This document shows, one piece after another, positions 1-6,532 of a stretch of DNA of 7,295 nt (the first letter of the stretch is position 1; the number at the start of each line of letters is the position of its first letter). A model generated the notes under the pieces. The model made no database searches, was not told the origin of the DNA, and saw only the letters and a program-made list of their open reading frames with translations. This stretch comes from Planctomycetota bacterium. Its GTDB lineage: Bacteria > Planctomycetota > Phycisphaerae > UBA1845. The DNA is taken from NCBI GenBank assembly GCA_022561255.1, contig JADFRO010000144.1, positions 1 to 7,295 on the forward strand. The letters run 5' to 3'. A program made the translations under genes and the position numbers.

Positions 1-886
1 AAGCACCAGCACCCCAAGCGCGGTTCACCGACATGATGGCTAGGACCGGCAACGCGGCTGCGATGACGAACGAGACGATATGGCGTGAACCAAGTCTTCG
101 ACGTGCAAAACGTTCGTAGAGCAAGTAAGCGACGATGGCTGGTGCTATGAAGATGCTGCCGTATCGAACCCAGCACAGACCGCCAGCCATCAGACCGGCG
201 ACGATCAGCCACGCGGTGGCACCACGATCGGCGTGCGTCTGATCACCGTGATTCAATCGCGTGACGGCCTGGATCACACAAAGGAGAATCCAAGGGAGTG
301 CGGCTACGAGCAGAACGTCCGTCGAAGGATTCGCCAGCGACGCAACGGAGACGCTGGACGCAGCCGCCGCGAGGGCGAGCAGGAGGCGTGCGAGACCCGG
401 CGGCGCCGTTCGCCACGTCCAGAGAAACCAGCCCACAAGAGCAGCCGCACACGCGATGATGCTGATGGCACGACAGGCGGCGATTGTTGAAGTCGAGAAG
501 ACCGTGCGGACAGACGCGATCATCACCGGGTATCCGATTGGCCACTGCGTTAAAAACGCCCAGTCGCCCTGCCAGTTCCACGGCTGACCGGGTGCGACCG
601 GCGGCGTGGCGGTCGGTCCGAGCCCGTCATGAAGACGATCCGCAGCCGTCAGCAGATAGGCGTAGTCCGACTCGATCAGAGGGGCGATGTCGGTGCGATG
701 AGGGAGCACTGTCAGCAGGATCGCAACCAGGGCAACGCCCGCGAGCGCCATCGGCCAGTGCACGGGGCGGGCTCGCTGTTGCAGCGCGTCCAAGGGCGTG
801 ACGGACGGAGCAAGCATGCTACGGAACCAAGGCGAGGCGGAACGCTCGCTGCTCGATCCGCTGACGATACCGCCTCGACAGATCAT
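1..886 (-). CDS. GT-C fold membrane glycosyltransferase (PMT/ArnT-like), N-terminal part, cut by window edge
   Basis: The frame is open from the left edge and gives 295 residues; the C-terminus lies outside the window. It has the look of the polyprenyl-phosphate-sugar-dependent GT-C families (PMT_2/ArnT/GT39-like). A first membrane helix at about residues 46-61 is followed by an outer loop with an acidic ESDYAY motif (E72-D74), where these families keep a catalytic Asp. Next come GDWAFLTQWPIGYP (107-120), comparable to the usual WPPGYP-like segment, and further helices at about 133-156, 165-185, 190-207, 224-240 and 243-257. NPSTD (186-190) and WVRYGS (239-244) are also typical. The start at 886 is chosen because GAGGG lies about 8 bases upstream; a second ATG at 817 has no such site. 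It diverges from the GT2 gene at 1108. The class is fairly sure; acceptor and sugar are unknown. Confidence 0.8.
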   Translation of the reverse strand, partial: MICRGGIVSGSSSERSASPWFRSMLAPSVTPLDALQQRARPVHWPMALAGVALVAILLTVLPHRTDIAPLIESDYAYLLTAADRLHDGLGPTATPPVAPGQPWNWQGDWAFLTQWPIGYPVMIASVRTVFSTSTIAACRAISIIACAAALVGWFLWTWRTAPPGLARLLLALAAAASSVSVASLANPSTDVLLVAALPWILLCVIQAVTRLNHGDQTHADRGATAWLIVAGLMAGGLCWVRYGSIFIAPAIVAYLLYERFARRRLGSRHIVSFVIAAALPVLAIMSVNRAWGAGA

Positions 887-1107
887 TCGTGTGCCCTCGT
901 CGAGCGGGGGAGTCCGCTCACCCTGTCGGCAAAGGCCATCTCGCGGGCGCCGGGCTTTCTGGAGGCCGTCATTATCGGTCCCATCGACCGATTCGAGGCG
1001 GCAGTTGAGGGTTCGAGGAGGCGTCCGGCGCTGCAGCTCGCAAACGCCCATGAGGAATCATTTCAACCCCTCGCGGGGCCTCACCGACATAGTTATAGGA
1101 ACGTGCC

Positions 1108-2385
1108 ATGAAACTGACGATTGTCATCCCCGCGCTCAACGAAGAACAGGCCATCGGCTCGATCATCGAGCGAACGCTGGCGGCGCGCGAGCGTATCATC
1201 GCCGAGTCCCCGGTCGACGAGGTCGAGCTGATCGTCGTAAGCGATGGGTCGACGGATCGAACCGTGGAGATCGCGGCTCGTTACGACGAGGCGCACCTGA
1301 TCGTTTTCGAAACCAACCGTGGCTACGGCGCTGCGATCAAAAAGGGGTTCGCGGAAGCGAGCGGTGATCTTGTCGGCTTCCTGGATGCGGATGGGACGTG
1401 TGACCCACAGTTCTTCGCGACGCTTTGTACTGCGATCGTCGATCAAGCCGCCGACGTTGCGATCGGATCGCGTATGGGGCGCGACAGTCAAATGCCTCGT
1501 ATACGCCGTCTGGGCAATCGCATCTACGCCCTGATTCTTTCGGCGCTGAGTAACACCGTCGTCTCCGACACGGCAAGCGGCATGCGTGTCCTGCGTAAGG
1601 CGATTCTTCCTCAGCTCTATCCGCTTCCCGATGGACTGCACTTTACGCCGGCGATGAGTGCCCGCGTGTTGATGGACGATCAGCTCGCGATCGTCGAGAA
1701 GCCGATGTCCTACGTGGAACGCGTGGGCGAATCCAAGCTCCACGTCCTTCGCGACGGTGTGCGTTTCTTTCGGACGATATTCGAGATGTCGCTCATGTGG
1801 CGCCCCGCGAAGTTGTTTCTTGCGGGCTCGGTCGTATCGCTGACGCTTATGACCTTGCTGGCGACGCATCCGATCGAAACGTGGATGCGCAGTGGGGCTC
1901 TCGAAGAGGACATGATCTATCGTTTGCTCTTTTGCACGCTCCTGGGAGCACTGGGTGTGACGCTGCTTTCCGCGGGTGTCGTCAGCGAGCAACTGAACCG
2001 ACTCTGGGGCGAGAGGCGGCGTACGTTCGTTTCTGCGGTGCTGGATCGGATCTATTCGCTCGGCGGAGTCGTTGCCTTGGCGGTTCTGGCGACGCCGCTC
2101 CTGGTGTGGCTGATCGGTCCGGGCGTTTGGACGCGCTTGTCAGCGGGCTACGTCGACCTGCACTGGTCTCGCGTGGTGCTCGCCGGGCTGATCGCCTTCG
2201 GTTTGATGCAGATGCTGGTGACCGTCCTGATCGTCAACGTGCTGCGCTTCCACGTAGCCCGAGGCTCGGCGAGCAGCGCCCGGCGCGTGACTGCTGCCGC
2301 TTCCACACGGGCTGCGGACCTGCGACCCGCAACCTCCCCCATCGGTTCTATGGTCGATGCGGGTGGTATGATCCCCTCGCCGTAG
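1108..2385 (+). CDS. Family 2 glycosyltransferase, polyprenyl-phosphate sugar synthase-like, with C-terminal membrane domain
   Basis: A 425-residue protein with a cytoplasmic GT-A domain (about 1-230) followed by about four membrane helices (roughly 236-252, 271-292, 317-338, 354-378). Visible GT2 motifs are PALNE (8-12), SDGSTD (45-50), the metal/nucleotide-binding DxD in FLDADGT (D93, D95), GSRMG (120-124) and DTASGMR (154-160). This arrangement matches the DPM1/ArnC/GtrB group, which moves a sugar from a nucleotide donor to a polyprenyl phosphate at the inner face of the membrane. The ATG at 1108 has AGGA 8 bases upstream and begins directly with the first beta strand (KLTIVIPALNE). The tail after residue 380 is Ala/Ser/Arg-rich and probably disordered. 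The divergent GT-C gene is a plausible user of its product. The substrate cannot be read from sequence. Confidence 0.9.
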   Translation: MKLTIVIPALNEEQAIGSIIERTLAARERIIAESPVDEVELIVVSDGSTDRTVEIAARYDEAHLIVFETNRGYGAAIKKGFAEASGDLVGFLDADGTCDPQFFATLCTAIVDQAADVAIGSRMGRDSQMPRIRRLGNRIYALILSALSNTVVSDTASGMRVLRKAILPQLYPLPDGLHFTPAMSARVLMDDQLAIVEKPMSYVERVGESKLHVLRDGVRFFRTIFEMSLMWRPAKLFLAGSVVSLTLMTLLATHPIETWMRSGALEEDMIYRLLFCTLLGALGVTLLSAGVVSEQLNRLWGERRRTFVSAVLDRIYSLGGVVALAVLATPLLVWLIGPGVWTRLSAGYVDLHWSRVVLAGLIAFGLMQMLVTVLIVNVLRFHVARGSASSARRVTAAASTRAADLRPATSPIGSMVDAGGMIPSP

Positions 2386-2425
2386 TCGGTCCCCCTTCAT
2401 TTTCATAGCCAAGGTCCGAGAATCC

Positions 2426-2451
2426 GCCGGGGGCACGTCCTGCTGCCCGGC
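2426..2451 (+). terminator. GC-rich hairpin after the GT2 gene, possible terminator without T-tract
   Basis: GCCGGGGGCA at 2426-2435 pairs with TGCCCGGC at 2444-2451, with two bulged G and an 8-base loop. It starts 41 bases after the GT2 stop codon. No run of T follows, so an intrinsic terminator is possible but unproven. Confidence 0.3.
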
Positions 2452-2635
2452 CGTTCGCCCGCTTCGAATCCCGCGCACCGAATCCCCGGCCAAGCGGTAT
2501 ACTCGCACGTATCGGGGGAATTCGCCCGGTTGGGGCTTGATTATCGGATAGAGCCTGGGCAATGATTGGATGCAGCCGCGGGGCGTCGTGAGTGGTTGCG
2601 AAGATGGAGCGTGCGTCGACGTCAGGGACTTAGGA

Positions 2636-4198
2636 GTGAATCGATCGGTGGCCCGTTTTCTGCGCTTGTACTGTTTCGTCTGCCTTTTGTCCCTAGCGTC
2701 GGGCTCGACGTACGGTGAGAAGCCTGCGCGCGGCGCGCGTGACGTTAGCATCAGCATGGGTCGGCGCGGGACGATCGTTTCGATTACGCCGGGTCGCTCG
2801 CGCACCAGTAACGTTGCGGGCGTGAGCAAACCAAGCTATCCGTTCCCGCGTCCCCGATTGGCAGGGTTCTCTCCGTGGATCGCGATCACGACGTCTGACG
2901 AACGTCGACCAATAAATCAAGACGACTGGGCGCATTACTTGCATGCGTCCTACGTTGGTAATTCTCTGACGGGCTCGGCGAGCACCGACTTTGTGCTCGG
3001 CATTCTCGATAGCGGGGCCGACGTCGACCTTGTGGCTGGGTCGTTCGCCGAGGTGCTCGGAATCACCGGCCCGTTACTGACCAACAACGTCATTCAGATA
3101 GGTGGCGTCGGCGGTTTTGTCGATGCCTACGTCACACAGCCCCTAGCGTTCTTCGCTGCCGGGCTGCCAAGCATCAATGAGGAGGGCGTGCTGGACCTGA
3201 GCGCCGTTCGAGGGCACTCCAATGTTTCCGCGATCGCCGCTCCGCCGATTGATTGCGGCAGCGGCGCGGTCGTTTCGGCCGTGCTGGGTACGCCCTTCAT
3301 CGCCTTCCACAACCTTCACATTCGCGTCGATAGTCCGCGCAAGATCACCAAGGACGGCGTCACCGTTCAGGGGCCGGACGTGACGATTCACGATAAGTTC
3401 GATGACCTGCCGTTTTACCAGCATGCGATCGCCCTTGATTTCGGCGGCCCGCTTCTGGAAGTGACTACAGCTAGCTACTTGCCGGATTTCTTAAACTTCG
3501 ACGATCAAGATTCACCGGTGATTCCGACGCTACTTTCTGCGTTCGCGTTTACGCAGCCGACCGGAGGGGCGTTTTTTACTACAATTCTCGTACTTCAAGG
3601 TGAGCCGAGCCCAACGAACATCGTTCAGTCGATGCGCGTGCTGGTCGACACCGGCGCCCAAACTTCGATCATGAGCGAGGCGATGGTCGCTGCACTGAGC
3701 CTGCCCAACGAACCGGACTTCACCGTCGACGCTTGTGGTGTCGGCGGACTCGTTCCCGGTCTCGCCGGCTACTACGTTGACTACGTCAAGATCAACGCCC
3801 AGGGCGGGGCGCTGGAGTTCTCTCGCGCGCCGTTCATCGTGCTGGACCTCCCGTCGATCGAAGGCAACACCGTCATTTTAGACGGGATTCTCGGCATGAA
3901 CTTCTTTTGGAATCGCAACATTACGTTCGAGCCGTCCATCACCGCGACGGGGTTTCTGACCGTTTCCGAACCGATTCCCTTCGCCGCCGGCGATTTCGAT
4001 CTGAACCTGAGCGTGGATCCCAACGACGTGGCTGCGTTGGTTTCGTGTCTCACCGGACCCGATGGCGGACAGCTCAGCCCTGACTGCGAGCACATTGACG
4101 TCGATCAGGACGGGCAGATCGGATTGTACGATTTCTCCCTCCTGCAGAATTGCTACAGCGGGCAGGAAGTGGCTGCGGACCCCTCTTGCGGAGGGTAG
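2636..4198 (+). CDS. Secreted bilobal retropepsin-like aspartic protease with dockerin-like C-terminus
   Basis: A 520-residue protein counted from GTG at 2636, which has AGGGA 7 bases upstream and places a basic n-region and hydrophobic core (about residues 8-22) as a signal peptide. ATG 2570 is in frame but adds 22 residues that spoil the signal and has no clear ribosome site. Two lobes each carry an aspartic-protease Asp motif: ILDSGAD (D125) and VLVDTGAQ (D338). Each is followed by a family-type hydrophobic-Gly strand: VLGTPF near 216-221 and DGILGMNFF near 416-424. A pepsin-like enzyme uses one Asp from each lobe, so both are expected to act together in cleaving peptides outside the cytoplasm. 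The C-terminus has two calcium-loop repeats with 1-3-5-9-12 spacing: D454, D456, N458, D462, D465 and D488, D490, D492, G496, D499. Such dockerin-like ends are common in planctomycete secreted proteins. Activity and substrate are inferred only. Confidence 0.75.
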   Translation: MNRSVARFLRLYCFVCLLSLASGSTYGEKPARGARDVSISMGRRGTIVSITPGRSRTSNVAGVSKPSYPFPRPRLAGFSPWIAITTSDERRPINQDDWAHYLHASYVGNSLTGSASTDFVLGILDSGADVDLVAGSFAEVLGITGPLLTNNVIQIGGVGGFVDAYVTQPLAFFAAGLPSINEEGVLDLSAVRGHSNVSAIAAPPIDCGSGAVVSAVLGTPFIAFHNLHIRVDSPRKITKDGVTVQGPDVTIHDKFDDLPFYQHAIALDFGGPLLEVTTASYLPDFLNFDDQDSPVIPTLLSAFAFTQPTGGAFFTTILVLQGEPSPTNIVQSMRVLVDTGAQTSIMSEAMVAALSLPNEPDFTVDACGVGGLVPGLAGYYVDYVKINAQGGALEFSRAPFIVLDLPSIEGNTVILDGILGMNFFWNRNITFEPSITATGFLTVSEPIPFAAGDFDLNLSVDPNDVAALVSCLTGPDGGQLSPDCEHIDVDQDGQIGLYDFSLLQNCYSGQEVAADPSCGG

Positions 4199-4350
4199 GA
4201 CGCCCGCAGACAGGAATTTGCAACAAATCCCCGACGGATCGGCCCGCGAATTCAGCCCCCAAACGAGCGCCCCAGCGATATTGCAGCGCCGTGCTCCTCC
4301 CAGAGGACGGGGCGGCCTGGAGAAATCTTGCGGGGATTCCGATGGATCGA

Positions 4351-4380
4351 TTGGCCTTTGTGAAGCTTTGAGCCTATAAT
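4351..4380 (+). promoter_or_regulatory. Sigma70-like promoter of the STN-domain gene
   Basis: A perfect TATAAT at 4375-4380 is preceded by TTGGCC at 4351-4356 (four of six bases match TTGACA) with an 18-base spacer. The expected transcript would start near 4387 and give a leader of about 125 bases before the ATG at 4512. The rest of the gap 4199-4493 holds no gene I can support. The leader includes a small perfect hairpin, GGGCA-CCG-TGCCC, at 4441-4453. Confidence 0.5.
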
Positions 4381-4511
4381 CGCCCCGTTGGGATCGCCCG
4401 AGTTGGTGCGAAGGCGTGTTACAAGCAGGGCAGGCCCGGCGGGCACCGTGCCCGTAGCCATGCTGGGATCAGCGCGGCCGATGGATTTTCCGTGTGCGGA
4501 GGACAAGCGAT

Positions 4512-5363
4512 ATGAACCGGCGCATTTGCAGTGCGATGATCGGCAGTTTGTTCGTAGCGGTTTCGGTATCGGCTCAGACGACGTGGACCAGCCAAAGTGG
4601 GTTGCCCATTTCGCAGTCAGCCCTGTCGCAGCCGCTCTCTCGGAATGCGGTGGCCGACGTGCTTTCGGAACGCGTCGATTCGGTCGACTGGGTGGATCGA
4701 ACCTTCGAGGAGGTCATTCAGTGGGTCCGCGAGCGGGGTGACGCGAGGATCAACATCGTTCCGCGGTGGAACCACCTGGGCGTTGAGGGCATCTCTCGCG
4801 ATTCGCTGGTCACGCTGCAACTCAACAACACCAACGTCGCTGATGTGCTTAACGAGGCGCTGGTGCAATTGTCAGACAGTGACGAAGTGCGGTACAGAGG
4901 GCTGCGTAACAAGCTGACCATTTCCACACGCGCTGACTTCGAGAGAAAGCTTCATACGAAAATCTACGACGTTACGGATATTTTGTTCCAGGTTCCCGAC
5001 TTCGGGCAAGGCGCGCCGCTGATCGACCTGAAGAGAGCCGCTGCATCCGGTGGCGGTGGCGGTGGCGGCGGGCAAACGGTATTCGGCGGCGGAGGCGGAC
5101 AAGGCCAGGAGCAGATTGTGGGCGGCGAGCAGGCGGAGCAGGAACTCGAAGAGCGTCTTACCAAACTGCGACAGCTCATCGAACAGTCCATCGAGCCGCA
5201 GAGTTGGGATCTGTCCGGGACTCCGGGACAGACCGGCGGAGGCGCGGCGGGAACGGGCGGCGGAGGACGCGGACGCATTCGTATCTTCAACCGGTCGCTG
5301 GTGGTGACCAACACGATCGAGATTCACGAGCAGATCGCCGGGTTTTTTAGCATGGGGCGATAG
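4512..5363 (+). CDS. Exported STN/secretin-N-domain-like protein with glycine-rich linker
   Basis: A 283-residue protein. The ATG at 4512 is chosen because GGAGGA (4498-4503) sits 8 bases upstream and the signal peptide then starts cleanly (MNRRIC, hydrophobic core to about 19, likely cut after VSA at 21). A GTG 18 bases earlier is in frame but overlaps the ribosome site. Residues about 53-139 resemble the STN/secretin short domain common in planctomycete proteins: FEEVIQWV (65-72), INIVPRW (80-86), VTLQLNNTNVADVLNEAL (100-117), KLTIST (134-139). Then comes KIYDVTDIL (150-158), a glycine-rich linker (180-196), a Glu/Leu-rich helix (200-226) and a second small alpha/beta module ending in RSLVVTNTIEIHEQI (261-275). 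There is no secretin pore domain, so it is not a complete GspD. Location is probably periplasmic; the role is unknown. Confidence 0.8.
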   Translation: MNRRICSAMIGSLFVAVSVSAQTTWTSQSGLPISQSALSQPLSRNAVADVLSERVDSVDWVDRTFEEVIQWVRERGDARINIVPRWNHLGVEGISRDSLVTLQLNNTNVADVLNEALVQLSDSDEVRYRGLRNKLTISTRADFERKLHTKIYDVTDILFQVPDFGQGAPLIDLKRAAASGGGGGGGGQTVFGGGGGQGQEQIVGGEQAEQELEERLTKLRQLIEQSIEPQSWDLSGTPGQTGGGAAGTGGGGRGRIRIFNRSLVVTNTIEIHEQIAGFFSMGR

Positions 5364-5373
5364 GCCAAGCAGC

Positions 5374-5500
5374 ATGGGCGAAGTCTACCTAGCACGCGAC
5401 GGAAAGCTCGACCGAGAAGTCGCGATCTAAGTGCTGCCCGAGGCGATGACGTGAGAACCTGAGCGGGTCTCCCGTTTCAAATCGCGAGGCCGTGGGCGAA
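5374..5500 (+). pseudogene. Remnant of a Hanks-type Ser/Thr protein kinase (N-lobe fragment)
   Basis: The reading MGEVYLARDGKLDREVAI matches the glycine-loop and beta-3 region of bacterial Pkn-type kinases, whose usual form continues VAIKVLPE. Here the codon for the invariant ATP-binding lysine is TAA (5428-5430). The match continues as VLPEAMT, meets a TGA (5452-5454), then runs EPERVSRFK to 5481. One extra base (T5482) shifts the frame, after which REAVGE follows. Family members typically read DPERxxRFxREA at this place. The glycine loop upstream is missing: the match starts 10 bases after the preceding gene's stop. With two stops, a frameshift and loss of both ends, this is a dead fragment. 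The family assignment is by recognised motifs only. Confidence 0.7.
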
Positions 5501-5645
5501 ACCAGTCGGCCTTGCATTCGCCTTGATTTACGTTCACTCGCACCGGCAAGACTCGAACGCGCCACCTTCTGCATGCCACGGTCTTTTGGACCACTCGGCA
5601 AACGCCATGACCTGTCACTAGCAGCATTCTTGTGCGTCTCACCCA

Positions 5646-5675
5646 TTGCAAATCTTCTATCCGTTTTCGCATAAA
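5646..5675 (+). promoter_or_regulatory. Weak candidate promoter upstream of the AhpD-like gene
   Basis: TTGCAA (5646-5651) and CATAAA (5670-5675) are 18 bases apart in a locally AT-richer stretch, about 105 bases ahead of the ATG at 5781. The matches are partial. The gap 5501-5780 otherwise shows only a tRNA-like minus-strand stretch (about 5530-5585) and no gene. Confidence 0.25.
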
Positions 5676-5780
5676 TTCGCCCAGTTTCGGATAGAGTACC
5701 CAGCAACGAAACAGCGTCGGCGGATCTGCGTTGTCTTGGCACACTGTCGACTCGAATCGTGTTGCGATGGAATCTTTCGC

Positions 5781-6314
5781 ATGGCGTTCATTCGATACGT
5801 TGAGGAAAGCGAAGCGTCGCCTGAGCTTCGAGCGATGTACGATCGGTATCGTGAACCGGCTGGGCACGTCGACAACATTTTGAAGGTGCACGGGTTGAAT
5901 CCGCCCAGCTTGGAGGGTCATGTCCGGCTTTATCAAACGTTGATGCGAGGCAGGTCGGAATTGTCGCCTGCACGGCGAGAGATGATTGCCGTGCTGGTCT
6001 CGTCGATCAATGCGTGTCATTACTGACTTCATCACCACGCGGCCGGTCTGGAGCGCCTAACGAAGGATAAGACAATCGCCGACGCGATTGCGACGGACTT
6101 TCACTCTGCGCGGATTGACGACGCAGAACGGGCGATGCTCACTTACGCGGCGAAGCTGACGAAGACGCCTGCGGAGATGACGGGTGCGGACGTTGAGCGG
6201 CTGCGCGCGGCCGGCTTTTCCGACGCCGCGATTCTTGACATTTGCCAAGTGACGGCCTACTTCGCATTCGTGAACCGAATTGCCGATGGATTGGGGATCG
6301 AACTCGAAGCGTAG
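5781..6314 (+). CDS. AhpD-like peroxidase-related protein, probable selenoprotein (in-frame TGA at CxxU)
   Basis: Read through one TGA (6024-6026) the frame gives 177 residues ending in TAG, the usual size for peroxidase-related AhpD/CMD-fold proteins. The core reads SSINACHY-TGA-LHHH, so TGA stands at the second position of the CxxC active site. The spacing E67, C79, position 82, H86 equals Glu118, Cys130, Cys133, His137 of Mycobacterium tuberculosis AhpD. The part after TGA is full family sequence: DDAERAMLTYAAKLT (113-127), AGFSDAAILDI (144-154), AYFAFVNRIADGLGIELE (159-176). So the frame is not decaying. AhpD-like selenoproteins are known from marine metagenomes. The likely job is thiol/selenol-dependent reduction of peroxides in the cytoplasm. 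The ATG at 5781 has TGGAA 8 bases upstream. The alternative is a single nonsense mutation. Whether the host makes selenocysteine cannot be seen here. Confidence 0.8.
6039..6056 (+). promoter_or_regulatory. Candidate bacterial SECIS hairpin downstream of the in-frame TGA
   Basis: GCG (6039-6041) pairs with CGC (6054-6056) and CC (6043-6044) with GG (6050-6051), separated by a G/AG internal loop. The apical loop is GGUCU and begins 18 bases after the TGA. Bacterial SECIS elements lie inside the coding region just after UGA, with a G early in the apical loop, often as GU, recognised by SelB. Position and loop fit; the stem is short and imperfect. Confidence 0.5.
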
Positions 6315-6532
6315 CTGGACGGCGCGCACAAACTGTCCTCCTGGCCACGTCCGCTTGGATGACGTCGCTTCGACGGTCGAGCCGATCGGGTTCAGCGCGT
6401 CCAATCGCCGCAGAACATGCAGAGACGCCCTGTCGGGCTGACCCGCGGGAGCGCTACCAGAAGCTGACGGTGAACGGGCGTGGACGCGGCAACCAAAAGT
6501 GTCATCGACGGCTCAACCGCTAACACGAACGA
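6315..6532. other. Intergenic gap between two convergent genes, nothing recognised
   Basis: No reading frame here has recognisable protein features, and no T-rich terminator is visible for either convergent gene. A short hairpin, GCCC-TGTC-GGGC, lies at 6427-6438. The stretch could be decayed coding sequence, but I cannot name a source. Confidence 0.4.

Noticed and set aside
233..1111. Several plus-strand open frames of 85-189 codons at the left
   Set aside because: They are antisense to the membrane glycosyltransferase, whose minus-strand reading gives consistent helices and family motifs.
1093..1992. 299-codon minus-strand open frame over the GT2 gene
   Set aside because: It is antisense to a clearly recognised GT2 catalytic domain and its translation is Arg/His/Asp-rich with no family features.
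1797..2408. 203-codon plus-strand frame overlapping the GT2 membrane tail
   Set aside because: It is an out-of-frame shadow of hydrophobic helices in the real gene; composition is Arg/Gly-rich and lacks motifs.
5581..5600. GGTC-TTTT-GGACC hairpin as an intrinsic terminator
   Set aside because: The T run is inside the loop, not after the stem, and no intact gene ends just upstream.
5781..6026. The AhpD-like gene as a complete 81-residue protein or plain pseudogene
   Set aside because: The single TGA is placed at the catalytic cysteine, and family sequence continues in frame without any other lesion to a normal C-terminus, unlike the multiply broken kinase relic nearby.
5427..6038. 203-codon minus-strand open frame
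   Set aside because: It runs antisense through the kinase relic and the AhpD catalytic region and shows no recognisable domain.
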